Shown here in pieces: positions 1 to 10,488 of a DNA stretch of 64,000 nucleotides; within the stretch, counting starts at the first letter, position 1; every line of letters starts with the position of its first letter. The notes below the pieces were generated by a model that made no database searches, was not told the origin of the DNA, and worked only from the letters and a program-made list of their open reading frames with translations. Position numbers and translations under genes: made by a program. This DNA is from Botryotinia globosa (Eukaryota > Ascomycota > Leotiomycetes > Helotiales > Sclerotiniaceae), in NCBI GenBank assembly GCA_014898425.1, contig RCSZ01000004.1:1426001-1490000 (forward strand). The letters are read 5' to 3'.

Positions 1-1
1 C

Positions 2-759
2 CACTACTCCCCCCTCCTAATCCACCTCGCAGCCGCCGCCTGTCGCACCGCCACGGTCCCCATAGTTCTACACATGGACCATGCACAATCTGAAGATGAA
101 ATTCTTACCGCTGCAGACATGGGACTCTTCGATAGTATAATGGTCGATATGTCGCATTATGACAAAGAAGAGAATCTAGCCAAAACAACTAAATTGACAA
201 GGATATTACGAGAAAAAGGCATAGCAGTTGAGGCTGAATGTGGTAGGATTAATGGGGGCGAGGATGGTGTGAAGGATACGGGGGATTTGGAGGGGTTATT
301 GACAACTCCTGAAGAGGCGCTCGGATTTGTAGAAACAGGAGTAGATTTCTTGGCGCCTGCTTTTGGAAATGTGCACGGGAACTACGGTGGAGTGGAAAAT
401 ATCAAGCTGGATTTTGATAGGTATGTGTGAGATAATCCTTTGAGATGCGTTTCCTGTGGTATCATGGTACGCTAATACTAGTTCTCAGACTCGAGAGCAT
501 AAGAAAAGCGACAAATGGTCGAGTAAGGTTAGTTCTTCACGGCACGAATACATTCCCGGATGATACAATGAGAGGCTGTATCAAGGGGGGTATGACAAGG
601 TGCAATCTAAATGATTTGGTTTTGAATACGTACAATAAATATGTAGCGGAAAATACGGGGAAAGTTCCTTTGACGGAACTAATGGAGACTGGAACTAGTT
701 TGATCCAGGAATTGATTGAACACCAAATGGATATAATTGGATCGACTGGAAAAGCATGA
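2..759 (+). CDS. Class II (zinc) fructose/tagatose-bisphosphate-type aldolase, 5' end outside window
   Basis: Two exons are visible: 2-420, open to the window edge, and 489-759. A 68-nt intron at 421-488 has GTATGT, a GCTAATAC branch and a CTCAG acceptor. Splicing restores the frame as DFDR-LESIRKATNG. Class II aldolase landmarks appear in order: VLHMDHA (zinc His and catalytic Asp), EAECGRINGGEDG, FGNVHGNYGG (zinc His), LHGTN (third zinc His and phosphate loop) and a late GGMTRCNLND. The family cleaves ketose bisphosphates or related phosphorylated sugar acids to dihydroxyacetone phosphate plus an aldehyde, usually in the cytosol. The usual GG-S of the phosphate loop reads GTN here, so the substrate may not be fructose-1,6-bisphosphate. 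About one fifth to one quarter of the N-terminus is probably missing. No targeting signal can be judged. Seen: motifs and splice signals. Inferred: the substrate class. Confidence 0.88.
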
Positions 760-1420
760 TGTAGAAGTAGAGGACGACCAATGGAATATTTAAATACTGG
801 GTAGGTTCTGTGTACAGCAAGTGCGTATGTTGACTTCTTCCCTTAGCAAGTGCGAGACAAGTAGAAAGCTAAAATACCTACCTACTAGTATCCGAACCTT
901 GAGCTCTTTGAAATCTTGTGTTAATGCATGGAAGCTACATGATCTCACTGAAACTTCGACATTGGCCTAATTGGAATCCAAACCATCAAGCATGTACGGC
1001 GCTATCATATCACATGGAATCACAGTCAAATGTTGGCAATATAAACGTGGGAACAGAGCACAATTAACTATCCACCAACCTCCACGATGCAGCCAAAAAG
1101 AACACATCTTAGAAGCTACAGAAGTAGAAACCAAACCGCCCTCCCTTATGAACATAATAACACCATAAACCCATCCCAAATCTGTGTAATGCGGTGCATT
1201 AAAAATCACAGCTTTTGTTTGAATGAAAATAGATCCTCATCACCCGCCTGGCTTTTATACATCTTATCCATTTTATCTTGTTTATACATATCATACCCAT
1301 AACCAGTACCAGTATGATAGAATTCCTAAAGTTGAAGGGTCTCGCGATCTGCGAGACAAAGACGAAGATGAATGCAAGTAGAAAAGTAAAGAGGAAGAAG
1401 AGAGGGAAGAATGGTCAAGT
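760..1420. other. Intergenic region between convergent genes
   Basis: This lies between the 3' ends of the aldolase gene (+) and the GH16 gene (-). Small overlapping frames of 60-80 codons occur on both strands without splice support or a recognisable product. I see only presumptive 3' untranslated sequence. Confidence 0.6.
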
Positions 1421-2619
1421 CTATTGGTAGATTTTGACAGAGTTGACAAGCCAGTATGCGTCGTCGAAGGCGTGGGGAACCTTGGCGACGTATTCTTGAC
1501 AGGTGGAGTAGCCGGTCTTTGCGGGGCAGTCGGACCAATCGGACCAGGCTTGGCCGCCGGCTCCAGCGCCGCAGAAAGTGGTATCGAAGTACTGGGGCGA
1601 GAATTAGTTTTGTGGGAACAGAGATGATTAGGGAGCGTTAGAGTCGGGCATGATGAGGAGAATTGAGGCAGTGGGAAATGAAAAGCAGAAATAAAAGAAT
1701 GACACTTACGACTGTCTGAGCAGGGAAATTAGCATCGATATCACAACCACCATTCGCGCTATCGAAGTTCGCAGTAGGTGTTCCCCACTTTGTTGGGTCT
1801 GGAGTACCAGCGGTGATATCGGCGGGGATCTTGCTACGTGCGAAAAACCAGACTCGGATAAAGTTAGATGTCCATTGCATAGCATAAATACCACCGCCAT
1901 TCTTGTTGAAAGGGGTACCGTAAGAGTTGGCTGTCGATTTAACAGAACATCCTGCGCCGTTGGATAATTGACAGTCGGTGTTCCCGTTGTTGACAGTTCC
2001 GAGCTCGGCGGACTTGGGAGAATTAAAGGTGCAGGCGTTCTCGGTGTGGAGAGAAATAAAGGCTTGAGTAATGTCGTTGGATCCTTCGAGGATATCAATT
2101 TCACCATAAGGGCCGTCACCATTTCTAATTGTCCAGCTAGCGAATCTGTTAGCGGCTAATTCTCATGGGGGAAGTAGCGGACGAGTTAACACTTACAAAC
2201 CAGGCCAGGTTCCACAATCGCTACCGGGCATGTGTGCGAAGTCACCGATAAGAATACCGTGAGTAAACTCATGAACAGATTCGACCCAAATGCTGTTGCG
2301 CTTTCCATTGACTTTGTCAGAGAGAACAGTAGTATTGTCAACACCCATGTAAACTTGATTACCGATGACTTTGGTCAAACCAAGCTTCTGAGCATCAGCA
2401 AGAGAAACATAGTTGACATTGCCATGGGTTGGGTCGGGGAGCTGGATGTGAGTTAGTGACCATTCTTAGATCGAAGATAGTCTTAGGAATACTAACATCC
2501 TCATAGATGAAGGAAGTGAACCAGTTGGTGTGGTCGTAGTTATGAACCAAGTTGTAACCACTAGTCATTGAGGCCAAACACGAAAGAGTGCAAAGGAGTG
2601 AAACTGCAAGGGACTGCAT
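1421..2619 (-). CDS. Secreted GH16 endo-1,3(4)-beta-glucanase (mixed-linked glucanase type)
   Basis: Four exons (2619-2497, 2441-2197, 2136-1710, 1591-1421) give 321 residues in continuous frame. The introns start GTTAGT, GTAAGT and GTAAGT. The second acceptor is CGCTAG, which rebuilds PGFWTIRNGDGPYG. Residues 1-21 form a signal peptide with a hydrophobic core (LAVSLLCTLSCLA). The GH16 catalytic signature GEIDILEG lies at residues 134-141, with E135 as nucleophile, D137 as helper and E140 as acid/base. Fungal enzymes of this type cut beta-1,3(1,4)-glucans such as lichenan, cereal mixed-linkage glucan or laminarin outside the cell by a retaining mechanism. Several cysteines follow the catalytic site, as expected for a secreted enzyme. 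There is no cellulose-binding module and no GPI tail, and the length is typical for a stand-alone catalytic domain. A sugar porter on the same strand lies 3 kb upstream. Linkage preference is inferred. Confidence 0.9.
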
Positions 2620-2642
2620 GTTGAAAGATAGTAAAGCGCTGC

Positions 2643-2767
2643 TGTACTAAAGGAGTGTATGTTTGTATGAAGGAAAGTGGTGTACAAAAGGAGTGTATGT
2701 TTGTATGAAGGAAAGTGATGTACAAAAGGAGTGTATGTTTGTATGAAGGAAAGTGATGTACAAAAGG
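2643..2767. repeat. 38-bp tandem repeat, three copies plus a partial fourth, in the GH16 5' flank
   Basis: Copies lie at 2643-2680, 2681-2718 and 2719-2756, with an 11-nt partial copy after that. They begin TGTACWAAAGGAGTG. Copies 2 and 3 are identical and copy 1 differs at two positions. The array starts about 24 bp upstream of the GH16 ATG, so it probably lies in the 5' untranslated region or core promoter. The gaps between copies show no decay, which suggests recent expansion or selection. Confidence 0.9.
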
Positions 2768-5704
2768 TACCAAGATAAACAGACTGATCTAAATCAAAGA
2801 GGAGGAGAGACACTTATCAAAAGGAATGTGCTTGAGTATGTTGAAGGATAGAGGAAATTTCCAAAACGAGGTTCGATCGAAGACTTAAGTACACAATGAA
2901 CATTGGCATTAGGCGTTTTTCAGATGGCTATCTTCAAGTGAATGAGCCGCAATCTCTCCACAATGTGTCAGAATTGAGATACTTCATGACAGTCAGGATG
3001 ATGGATTCAACGACTTGTATGTGAATATGGATATTGGTTCTCTACAAATTACTAAACAGAATCCTCTGGACCAATTGCACAACTGGAATTACCCCAGAGA
3101 GGGAATTTCAGATCCGTTAATTTTAGCTCGGAGGGAACTCAAGGAAATTTGATATGGGTATCTCCGAGGTTGGCTTGGGTAAGTGCCGATGCCAAAGAGG
3201 GGGATGGAGGGTATGACAAATTTGTTCCTGATGTTGATTTGTGCATTCGCACTTCTACACTGAAGAATCTTCTATTGTGAATCTACAGAGTGATAGTAGG
3301 ATCATTTAGGGGTATATTATGACCTTGGCTTGATGGATGGCGTTTGCAAAGAGCCAGGATGCTTGGCTATATGTGATTTTTTGTCTGATAATTCATTTGT
3401 TCTCTAGAGGATTTTCACTGGTATGACCTCCACAGTCCAGTTCTTAAATAAAAATGAACCAATCATAACAACGAATCAAGAATCATATCACAATGAACAC
3501 CCATAACATAACCCCCAAAGTGGGTCTTCGCTAATATCATGGGATTGTGAAAATAGATGTTTGTTGGTCGTTGTAACACAATTTCTCACTCATATATCAG
3601 CATATTTGAAATAAAGAAATGTAATTTGTCTTTATCCAACATGAAACAAACTCCTTTCATCAAGCGATGGCGCAGTGTTGGATATATAAGCTGACTCCAC
3701 TGTCTAAAAATTGTTGTACGTAGTACCAAGTGAGGTTAAAATCCTTCGAGGCAGAATACGAAAATTTTATTTGTTGGTATGTTTCTAGATCTGGAAGATC
3801 CCAAGGCGGTGAACGTGTGAATCTTAATATAAATAGTTATGGAAGGTATGGTATGTATACAGAGTATATGTTGATCTTATTTGCATGTAAAGTTTACATC
3901 TACAGATGATCTATACATGACGATATTGTTCGTGTGTATATAAAGGGGTTGAATACATGTCATTCTGTGCTGTCCTGTCAACCACAAGTTTGCATATGAA
4001 ATTTCAAAATTGCGTGGGAATCAATGCTCGCCTCATTCATCATAATTGTTATGAGATTATCAAAAGTAAATTGTGGTGAAGAAGGTTCATACGGCGGTGT
4101 CGAAAATAAATGCTAATGGTGACACTAGGCTCAAAGCAAGAAGGAATTTCATGTTAGATTCCGCTTCCAAATTTAACATGTCAGTATGACAACTCTTCTC
4201 GCACGATGAGATCAAATATAGATAAATTGACTCTCAGCCTTGCAGTACATATCTATCTCACTTCTTTGTCAACGCTCTTGTGGTCAGTCTCTAAACACAG
4301 ATATCTCAATTTGTAACCGAACAGGAGGGGTAGCATACGAGAAATGCAAACATTGGAGATAGAGGGCTATGTTTGTAGTATCAGTGATTCGTAGTTTTGC
4401 AGAAAAAGAGAAGCTCTTCCATCGAATCCGTGATTCTTCGACATACGATCAACACAGGACCTGCCAGCTCAAGTTTGTGGAAAGATAACTGTGTTCAAAC
4501 AATTCAAGTATGCAGGAATGACGACTGGGCCTGCAGAAAGAATCAATATGCTACTTTGTGTTGATTTCGCTAGGTAGAACTAATCATTACATCAAATATT
4601 CCACATACGAGAAAGAGGAAGACAGAGTAATAGTGCCAAAAAAAACAATTCGTAGATCTTAAACACGCACCTATCTATATATTCTCCTTTACATGATAGA
4701 AACCGCAAATAATACACCTCCCTCAAAAAGCACCTTTTACGCCCCAAATATCAAAATCGATAGATAAGCCTATTTGCATACACGGGCAATTCAAATATGG
4801 GTTGATCTTAAAATGTCTAGCCTAGGCCATCAAAGCTCTCAATTTGGAAGAGATATACCTCACCTCTTGAAATTCGAGAGATGTTTGATTTCTTGAGCTT
4901 ACTTACTGTATAGTGAACTTTGTTTTATTCACTTTTATTCATTCTCTATGGACTGTGTTGAGCCGATCCTTGATTATTGACCTCCTTCGAAAAATTGAAG
5001 AATGAAAATCATAAATGAGTAGTGATGATGAACGATCATAACGGCTTCTTGGATAGTGGTTAAATTTGCAAGTTGACGTCTACTATTCGCTTTTCCACTA
5101 CTCATAGTTGATTCCGTTCGATGATGAAAAAATGAATTTGAAGTGTCGACACTTGAGTGTCACTAGAAACTATGACTGGTAACCTGAATGTCTTTCAGTA
5201 GCAATCTCCTCTCAACACTCTTCCATCACTTTTCCATCACTATGTTCTTGGAACCTAATGATTCTGATTGAATCAAATGTTTCAGAAGGTTTAGCCATCG
5301 AGAATTTTAGGGTATTATGGAGAAGATCGAGCCAATTTCCACGGATGTATGTCGGGGATGCTCTTGTCAAAGTACTGAATCTGAACATTTCAACTTGTCT
5401 TCTTTCGTGGCTTGGTTCAGAAGCTAAAGCAGTTGCAAAGTCGACAAAGAATGCCAGTCACCATCTACCCCAGCTTGTCTGCTACTCGCTACAAATCATT
5501 AGATCCCGGCAATTGCTCAGATACATCACAGAAATAAAGTTATGCGCTCAGTATTTTCAAAAGATATATATTTTATTATCATTAATATGCCGTTCATTCA
5601 TCTATCAAAGTCCCATCGACTGTACTGCGGCCAAATTCAAAGCAAGCAGACGTCGGATTCTATACATAACATCCATCATAAACATAACCAAATCATTATC
5701 CCAT
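2768..5704. other. Intergenic region without supported genes
   Basis: Nearly 3 kb separates the GH16 promoter from the 3' end of the transporter gene. I find no frame with splice support. The sequence is moderately AT-rich and includes short A/T runs. It should contain the GH16 promoter and the transporter 3' untranslated region. Confidence 0.5.
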
Positions 5705-7426
5705 CTAGGCAGTCTTCTCAGGATTGTCCTCGACTCTAATAGTGCCAGCCTTGCTTCCTACTGACTCGTCACCCTCATGATGAACTATATCCTTCTTTGA
5801 GCGGAGCACTGCCTCTACGTCTTCAGCTCTTCGCTCGGCGTTGATACTTCCGAAGAGAATATCTAACTCTTCCAATGTCTTTCCTTTCGTCTCCTTAATA
5901 AAGAAGAATGACCATGCACACATTCCAAAACAGAAGAATCCGAACATCAAAAACGTTCTCCATCCAATGTTTGAAACGGCAATTGGTGTAATCTCGGTAA
6001 TGGAAAAGTTACACAACCATTGAGTAGTAGCAGCGAGACCAACACCGTAAGAACGGAGACGAGTGGGGAAGATCTCGGATACATAGACCCATGGAATAGG
6101 TCCCCATGATGCGGAATAACCGATGACGAAAAGGTAGATCATTACAACCATGGCAATCGATGCTGGAGCGACAGTGGTAGCTTTGGTGTCAGGTGGGTGG
6201 GTAACGAGGACAGCTGAGAGAATGAACATCATGGCCATCATCCATGCGGCACCGAAGATGAGAGACTTGCGACGACCCAACGTATCAATACCAGTGAGTA
6301 AGAAGATACCAGTGGTGATGACCTTCACAGTACCATAGATACCGGTTGCAAACAAAGCAGTGTTAGCAGCTGAGATACCAATGGTTTGGAAGATTTGCGG
6401 TGCGTAGTATCCAATAGAATTAGTTCCGGAGAATTGTTGCCAGAACATGAGGCAGAAAGCTGAAAAGAATCTGAATCTGTTGGCTGGTGCGATACACTCT
6501 CTCCAGGTGAGTCCTTCAGTTGCAGCCATTTCCTCCTCAATGGATGCACGAATCTCGGCGATTTCTTGCATGATTTCTTCATCTTCAGGTGTAGTGCATC
6601 TAGTCCAAGCCATGGAAGCAGTGGCTTCCTCATATCGACCTTGCTTAGCAAGCCATCTTGGAGATTCCTTCAAGAAAAAAAGACCGATTAGGAGAAATCC
6701 ACCTGGGATGAGTTGAATAGCGACTGGAATTCTCCATTGCTTAGTAGATTTAGGGATGTGTAATGCAACACCGTAATTCAACCAGTAAGCAAAGGTAGAA
6801 CCAAGTACCAAGAACTCTTGGAACATTCCAGTGATTCGACCTCTAATGGCGGGAGGAGCATTTTCTGCGACGAAAACAGGAGTGATGGAGGACATTCCAC
6901 CAACTCCCAAACCAGCAATAACACGACCAGCATAGATTTGTCCAATACTATGGCTAGCGCTAGTTTGAACAGCGGCGCCAATGAGGAAAATAAAGCTGAA
7001 TCCCATAAGAGAGTGTTTTCTTCCGAAGCGATCATTGCAGAAAGCGGCAGCGATAGAACCGAAGAAACAACCAGCTGTAAGCAAAGAGACAACATTCGAA
7101 GAAACCTGTGCATTTTTGGATCCACCAAATCCCTTCGAATCAGGCGGTAATCCGAAATCTTCTCTGAAACTGGCGAGAGCCAATACCGATCCCATGACAC
7201 CGGTATCGTAACCTGCATAAGCCATCATATGTCAGTCATGTTCCATCATCTTGATTGGTCTTGGCGATATGGCACAAAAGTTTAAAGTCATCGAGCCGAC
7301 ACGGAAAGGACTTATCAAGGGATATTATCCGGAAAGAGGGGATAACGTACCGAAAAGTAACGATCCCATGTAAGCCACGGCCGTCAGAAGATAGACGCGG
7401 TAATTTTTGAAGAAAGAGGACGGCAT
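5705..7426 (-). CDS. Sugar porter (MFS) membrane transporter
   Basis: Exon 1 is 7426-7351 (25 codons plus 1 nt). The intron at 7350-7213 starts GTACGT and ends ATGCAG. Exon 2 is 7212-5705. The product has 527 residues. Sugar-porter signatures are all present: FGYDTGVMGS in helix 1, DRFGRK in the loop after helix 2, PESPRWL before the central loop, QQFSGTNSIGYYAP in helix 7, LGRRKS after helix 8 and PWVYVSEIFPTRLRSYG near helix 10. Twelve hydrophobic segments can be traced, with a hydrophilic C-tail rich in E and K. The family moves hexoses, pentoses, quinate or galacturonate by proton symport across the plasma membrane. The sequence around helices 4-6 recalls the quinate/galacturonate subgroup, but I cannot fix the substrate. 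The initiator ATG in exon 1 is chosen because FGYDTG must be joined across the intron; the internal ATGATG just before the acceptor is intronic. Confidence 0.92.
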
Positions 7427-10241
7427 ATTGGCGGTTTTGCTGTTCGCAGCAAATCTTGTCAAAGTTGGTATTTTATTGTTCGACTAGAGGCCGATGAGGG
7501 AGAGAGAAGAGGATTCATCTGGGGAGAGGTGTCAATGTATCTTATGTACTTGTCAAGTTGGCTATTGTGGAATCTATGAGCGGCAACATATTTTTGTTGG
7601 ATGAGAACTGGAATCGCAGCTCATTCGTGCGAATATTTTGTTTTCATTTTGACACTCGAGCCAGGGAGAGTAATTCCACCATTGACAATGGACAGAATGG
7701 GGAAAATGGAGAAGTAGATTTTAGACCAACTTTATTTGGAATAGCTGGGCGGTTCCCCATTGTTTAGTCTTGAGATTGTTGAGCAAGCTTTGAGATTTAG
7801 TTTTGTTGTTGCCGATATTATTCAGGGGTCGTGATTAGTCGATGTGGATTTTAGTGTCAATAATCCCCGCGGGGTCGCATATACCAGGTATTCTTGCCCA
7901 CGGGGTTAATGGTTTCACCGAAATCATACCTTTTTCTTGGTACAAATCCGAAATTTCTTGCAATTACTTGCTTGATCATATGTCATTTAGCTTCAATACT
8001 GGATATATTCTCCCTGATGCAACAGTAATTGTCAGATCAACTTAAGCTTGATTGGACTAGGCTTCCTTCGAGGAATTGATCATCACCCAGGAGTCTGGAA
8101 TCTACCGGCATGGGGCAGCTAAGGCAAATCAAATTTCAATCTACAAACACGAAGCAACAAGGATGGTGATAGTTGTTGTGGAGAAGGGTGGTTGGTGACT
8201 TGTAAGATGGGGTTTACGCATGATTTTGCTCGGGGTCATCCGAGGTATCAATGTATACGTGTTGGCAAATAAGAACAGCTCCGCTCGCTGGAGACAGTAG
8301 ACTGGAGTTCAATTCTTACTAACTTAGGAGAATCCCAGAACTCCGCAAAATATTCAGTTTGTGGAGAGAGTATGGAGAAACTATCAATTCTGATTGCTTT
8401 TCTCGGATACCCCGGATGGGGTCGAAATTACAAATTTCTGAATCAAAGCAAAATCAAGGCATATGATCACTCAGGATAAGCTTCCTCAATGCGAACAGTG
8501 ATCTTGGCTGTCCTCGAAAAAAAGTGTCGATACTCGTGTGGGTATCGTGACGTTGGACGCCGTCGTGGGATCAATGTTACCTGCGGGAATCCGCAAATTC
8601 AGCGTCTATTTTCACTATCGTCTAGCTTCGCCTATTGTGTTGGAAGATGTTAGAAATATTGGCGCCATCCTTAACTCGCGACAAGACAGCCTTGCTGCGC
8701 CTAGAGGGATAAGAAATACTGACTATGGTCAACAATTGATAAACGCCCAAGACAGCATGACGGTATACAGACACAAAATCCTACGGAAAAATTCTATCCA
8801 GCTCAGCTCAGTCATACTCAAAAAATGGGTCGCTAGCCAACTAAGCAGAGCTAGTAAGGTAGAAATACATCATAGCATCCACAGGCCATGATTTTATTAT
8901 TCATCTATGCTTCCGGAATTATCTCTCGGTTGTGACACTATCATTTTCTTTCTCCGGAAAGGGGAACGATAGACAATCTTTCGCAATGCTTACAATACGA
9001 AATTTATCTTGCAACTTTTGCATGATGCTTCAATATGCTTCGCTCGTACGATAATGTTAGAAGGGGGTTACGAAACAGCCCCCTTCTTTTGGATATCGAC
9101 GTTTTTTGCTCTAGCGAAATTGAGGATAATGAATATGGTTCCTATATCGGTTTGCAAGATCAATACCCCTTTAAGGCGGTGTACTGAATGAGGGAGGTCG
9201 GCTGAGATAATTTTTCGCACCATACTCTTTCGCTACCGAGAACCACAAGTCCTCCAGCAACAGAGGTTCTTTTTCGCAAAGTCGCCGGCTATGTGTACGA
9301 AAAAGGATAGATTCAATATATTGTTCGTTCCCCCTTAATTGTCATCCGCATTACAACTGGCAAGGAGTCAGTCTGGTCAAGAGCACGGTTTTTGGACATG
9401 AAGGGGATGATTCTTTCTCTAGTCTCTGCCAACCATCATACCGAGAACAAATAATACACGTACCGATATTGACACGGGGAGCCTCTACTTTCACACTCAT
9501 TTCCACCTCGACACAACAAACTTTCTTCCTTTCAACCGATTCCGAATCTTCACCTCTATCATACTTCGAAACCTAAAGACGGTTCATTCCTCGGGTGGGA
9601 ATCAAGAGAAACAAATATCATACGACTTATCACATCCCATCTTAGACCTATATATGCTGTGCGACATGTCGACAAGCCACTTGCGTCAAGACCTCATTTT
9701 GTGCTTTTGATTTCCAGGTTCTCCAGCCACCGACCAAGTTATTTGCGATTTTGCAATAGAGTGCGAAGCGAATGGCAACAACAAGTCATTTGAATACTTG
9801 CTTATTCAAAAGTCAAATCGAACAAATCTCGACTATTTTCTTTTCCAAAACCCTCTCATAGCTCTACATTTCGTCCCCGAAAGGCTGAGTACACAACAGT
9901 TCCACAAATCTAAGTCACATATCACTCAGGCTTCTTCCTTTATCAATCTACATCTCCATCTCCGTTCAAAATCACACGGTCTCATCTCATCTCATGATCT
10001 AAGTACATCTCATCTCGCACCGATCTCACCTGTCACCAAATCTCCACTCCGACCGGAAAAATCCCAACTACGAGTAACCGAACCAAAAGCCCCTTTCCTC
10101 TCCGTCGAAGCTATACTGGTGAGTGTGCCTCGACGAAAAACCCCCAGTACAACCTCACAACACCATCTCGCTTCTTTTGTGTTACAACTTTCCATCTCCT
10201 AACACCCCGGAAGAAAAGCTTGGAGGTGTGAAACGTCTCAC
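7427..10241. other. Intergenic region without supported genes
   Basis: It contains the transporter promoter at its left end. From about 9480 the plus strand becomes pyrimidine-rich (CT-rich blocks, many ATCTC and CATCTC words), as in fungal promoters and leaders. A GTGAGT at 10119 followed by CCTAAC near 10199 and AAG at about 10210 could mark an intron in an untranslated leader. A 117-codon frame at 8538-8891 has no recognisable features and I do not call it. Confidence 0.45.
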
Positions 10242-10249
10242 TATATAAA
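10242..10249 (+). promoter_or_regulatory. TATA box upstream of the small ORF at 10309
   Basis: TATATAAA lies 60 bp upstream of an ATG in good initiation context. It is followed by a pyrimidine-rich stretch (CTCTGCATCTCCCCCTCC), the usual arrangement of a strong fungal core promoter. Confidence 0.5.
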
Positions 10250-10308
10250 CCTCAAATCTCTGCATCTCCCCCTCCACCATCTCGCATCTATCTCGCACGA
10301 AAAACAAC

Positions 10309-10488
10309 ATGGCGTCCGATGCCAGATCTCGACCCGCCGTACCACGCGACCGTTCAGCCTTCCAATACATTGCGTCCAAGCCACCGATCTCATACTTTAT
10401 CCTTCTCCAGAGCATCGTATCCTTGACCGCCGTTTTCCCAAACTCGGGATTTTATTGCAATCTGGGATTGGGGATCTATACAAATTGA
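10309..10488 (+). CDS. Putative 59-residue protein with one hydrophobic segment
   Basis: ATG at 10309 has the context CAACATGGC, close to the fungal consensus, and sits 60 bp after a TATA box and a CT-rich stretch. The 59 codons give a basic N-terminus (MASDARSRPAVPRDRSAF) followed by one hydrophobic stretch (ISYFILLQSIVSLTAVF, residues 30-46) and a short tail. There is no obvious donor site inside the frame, so it reads as a single exon. I do not recognise the product. The layout fits a small tail-anchored or single-pass protein, but it could equally be a remnant or a leader ORF. The promoter-like context is the main support. Confidence 0.35.
   Translation: MASDARSRPAVPRDRSAFQYIASKPPISYFILLQSIVSLTAVFPNSGFYCNLGLGIYTN

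Noticed and set aside
5258..5764. 168-codon plus-strand frame
   Set aside because: It overlaps the 3' end of the transporter gene in antisense, has no motif, and its amino-acid make-up looks random.
9798..10202. 134-codon plus-strand frame
   Set aside because: Pyrimidine-rich leader-like DNA gives a Ser/His/Leu peptide; an internal GTGAGT and downstream CTAAC fit an untranslated-leader intron better.
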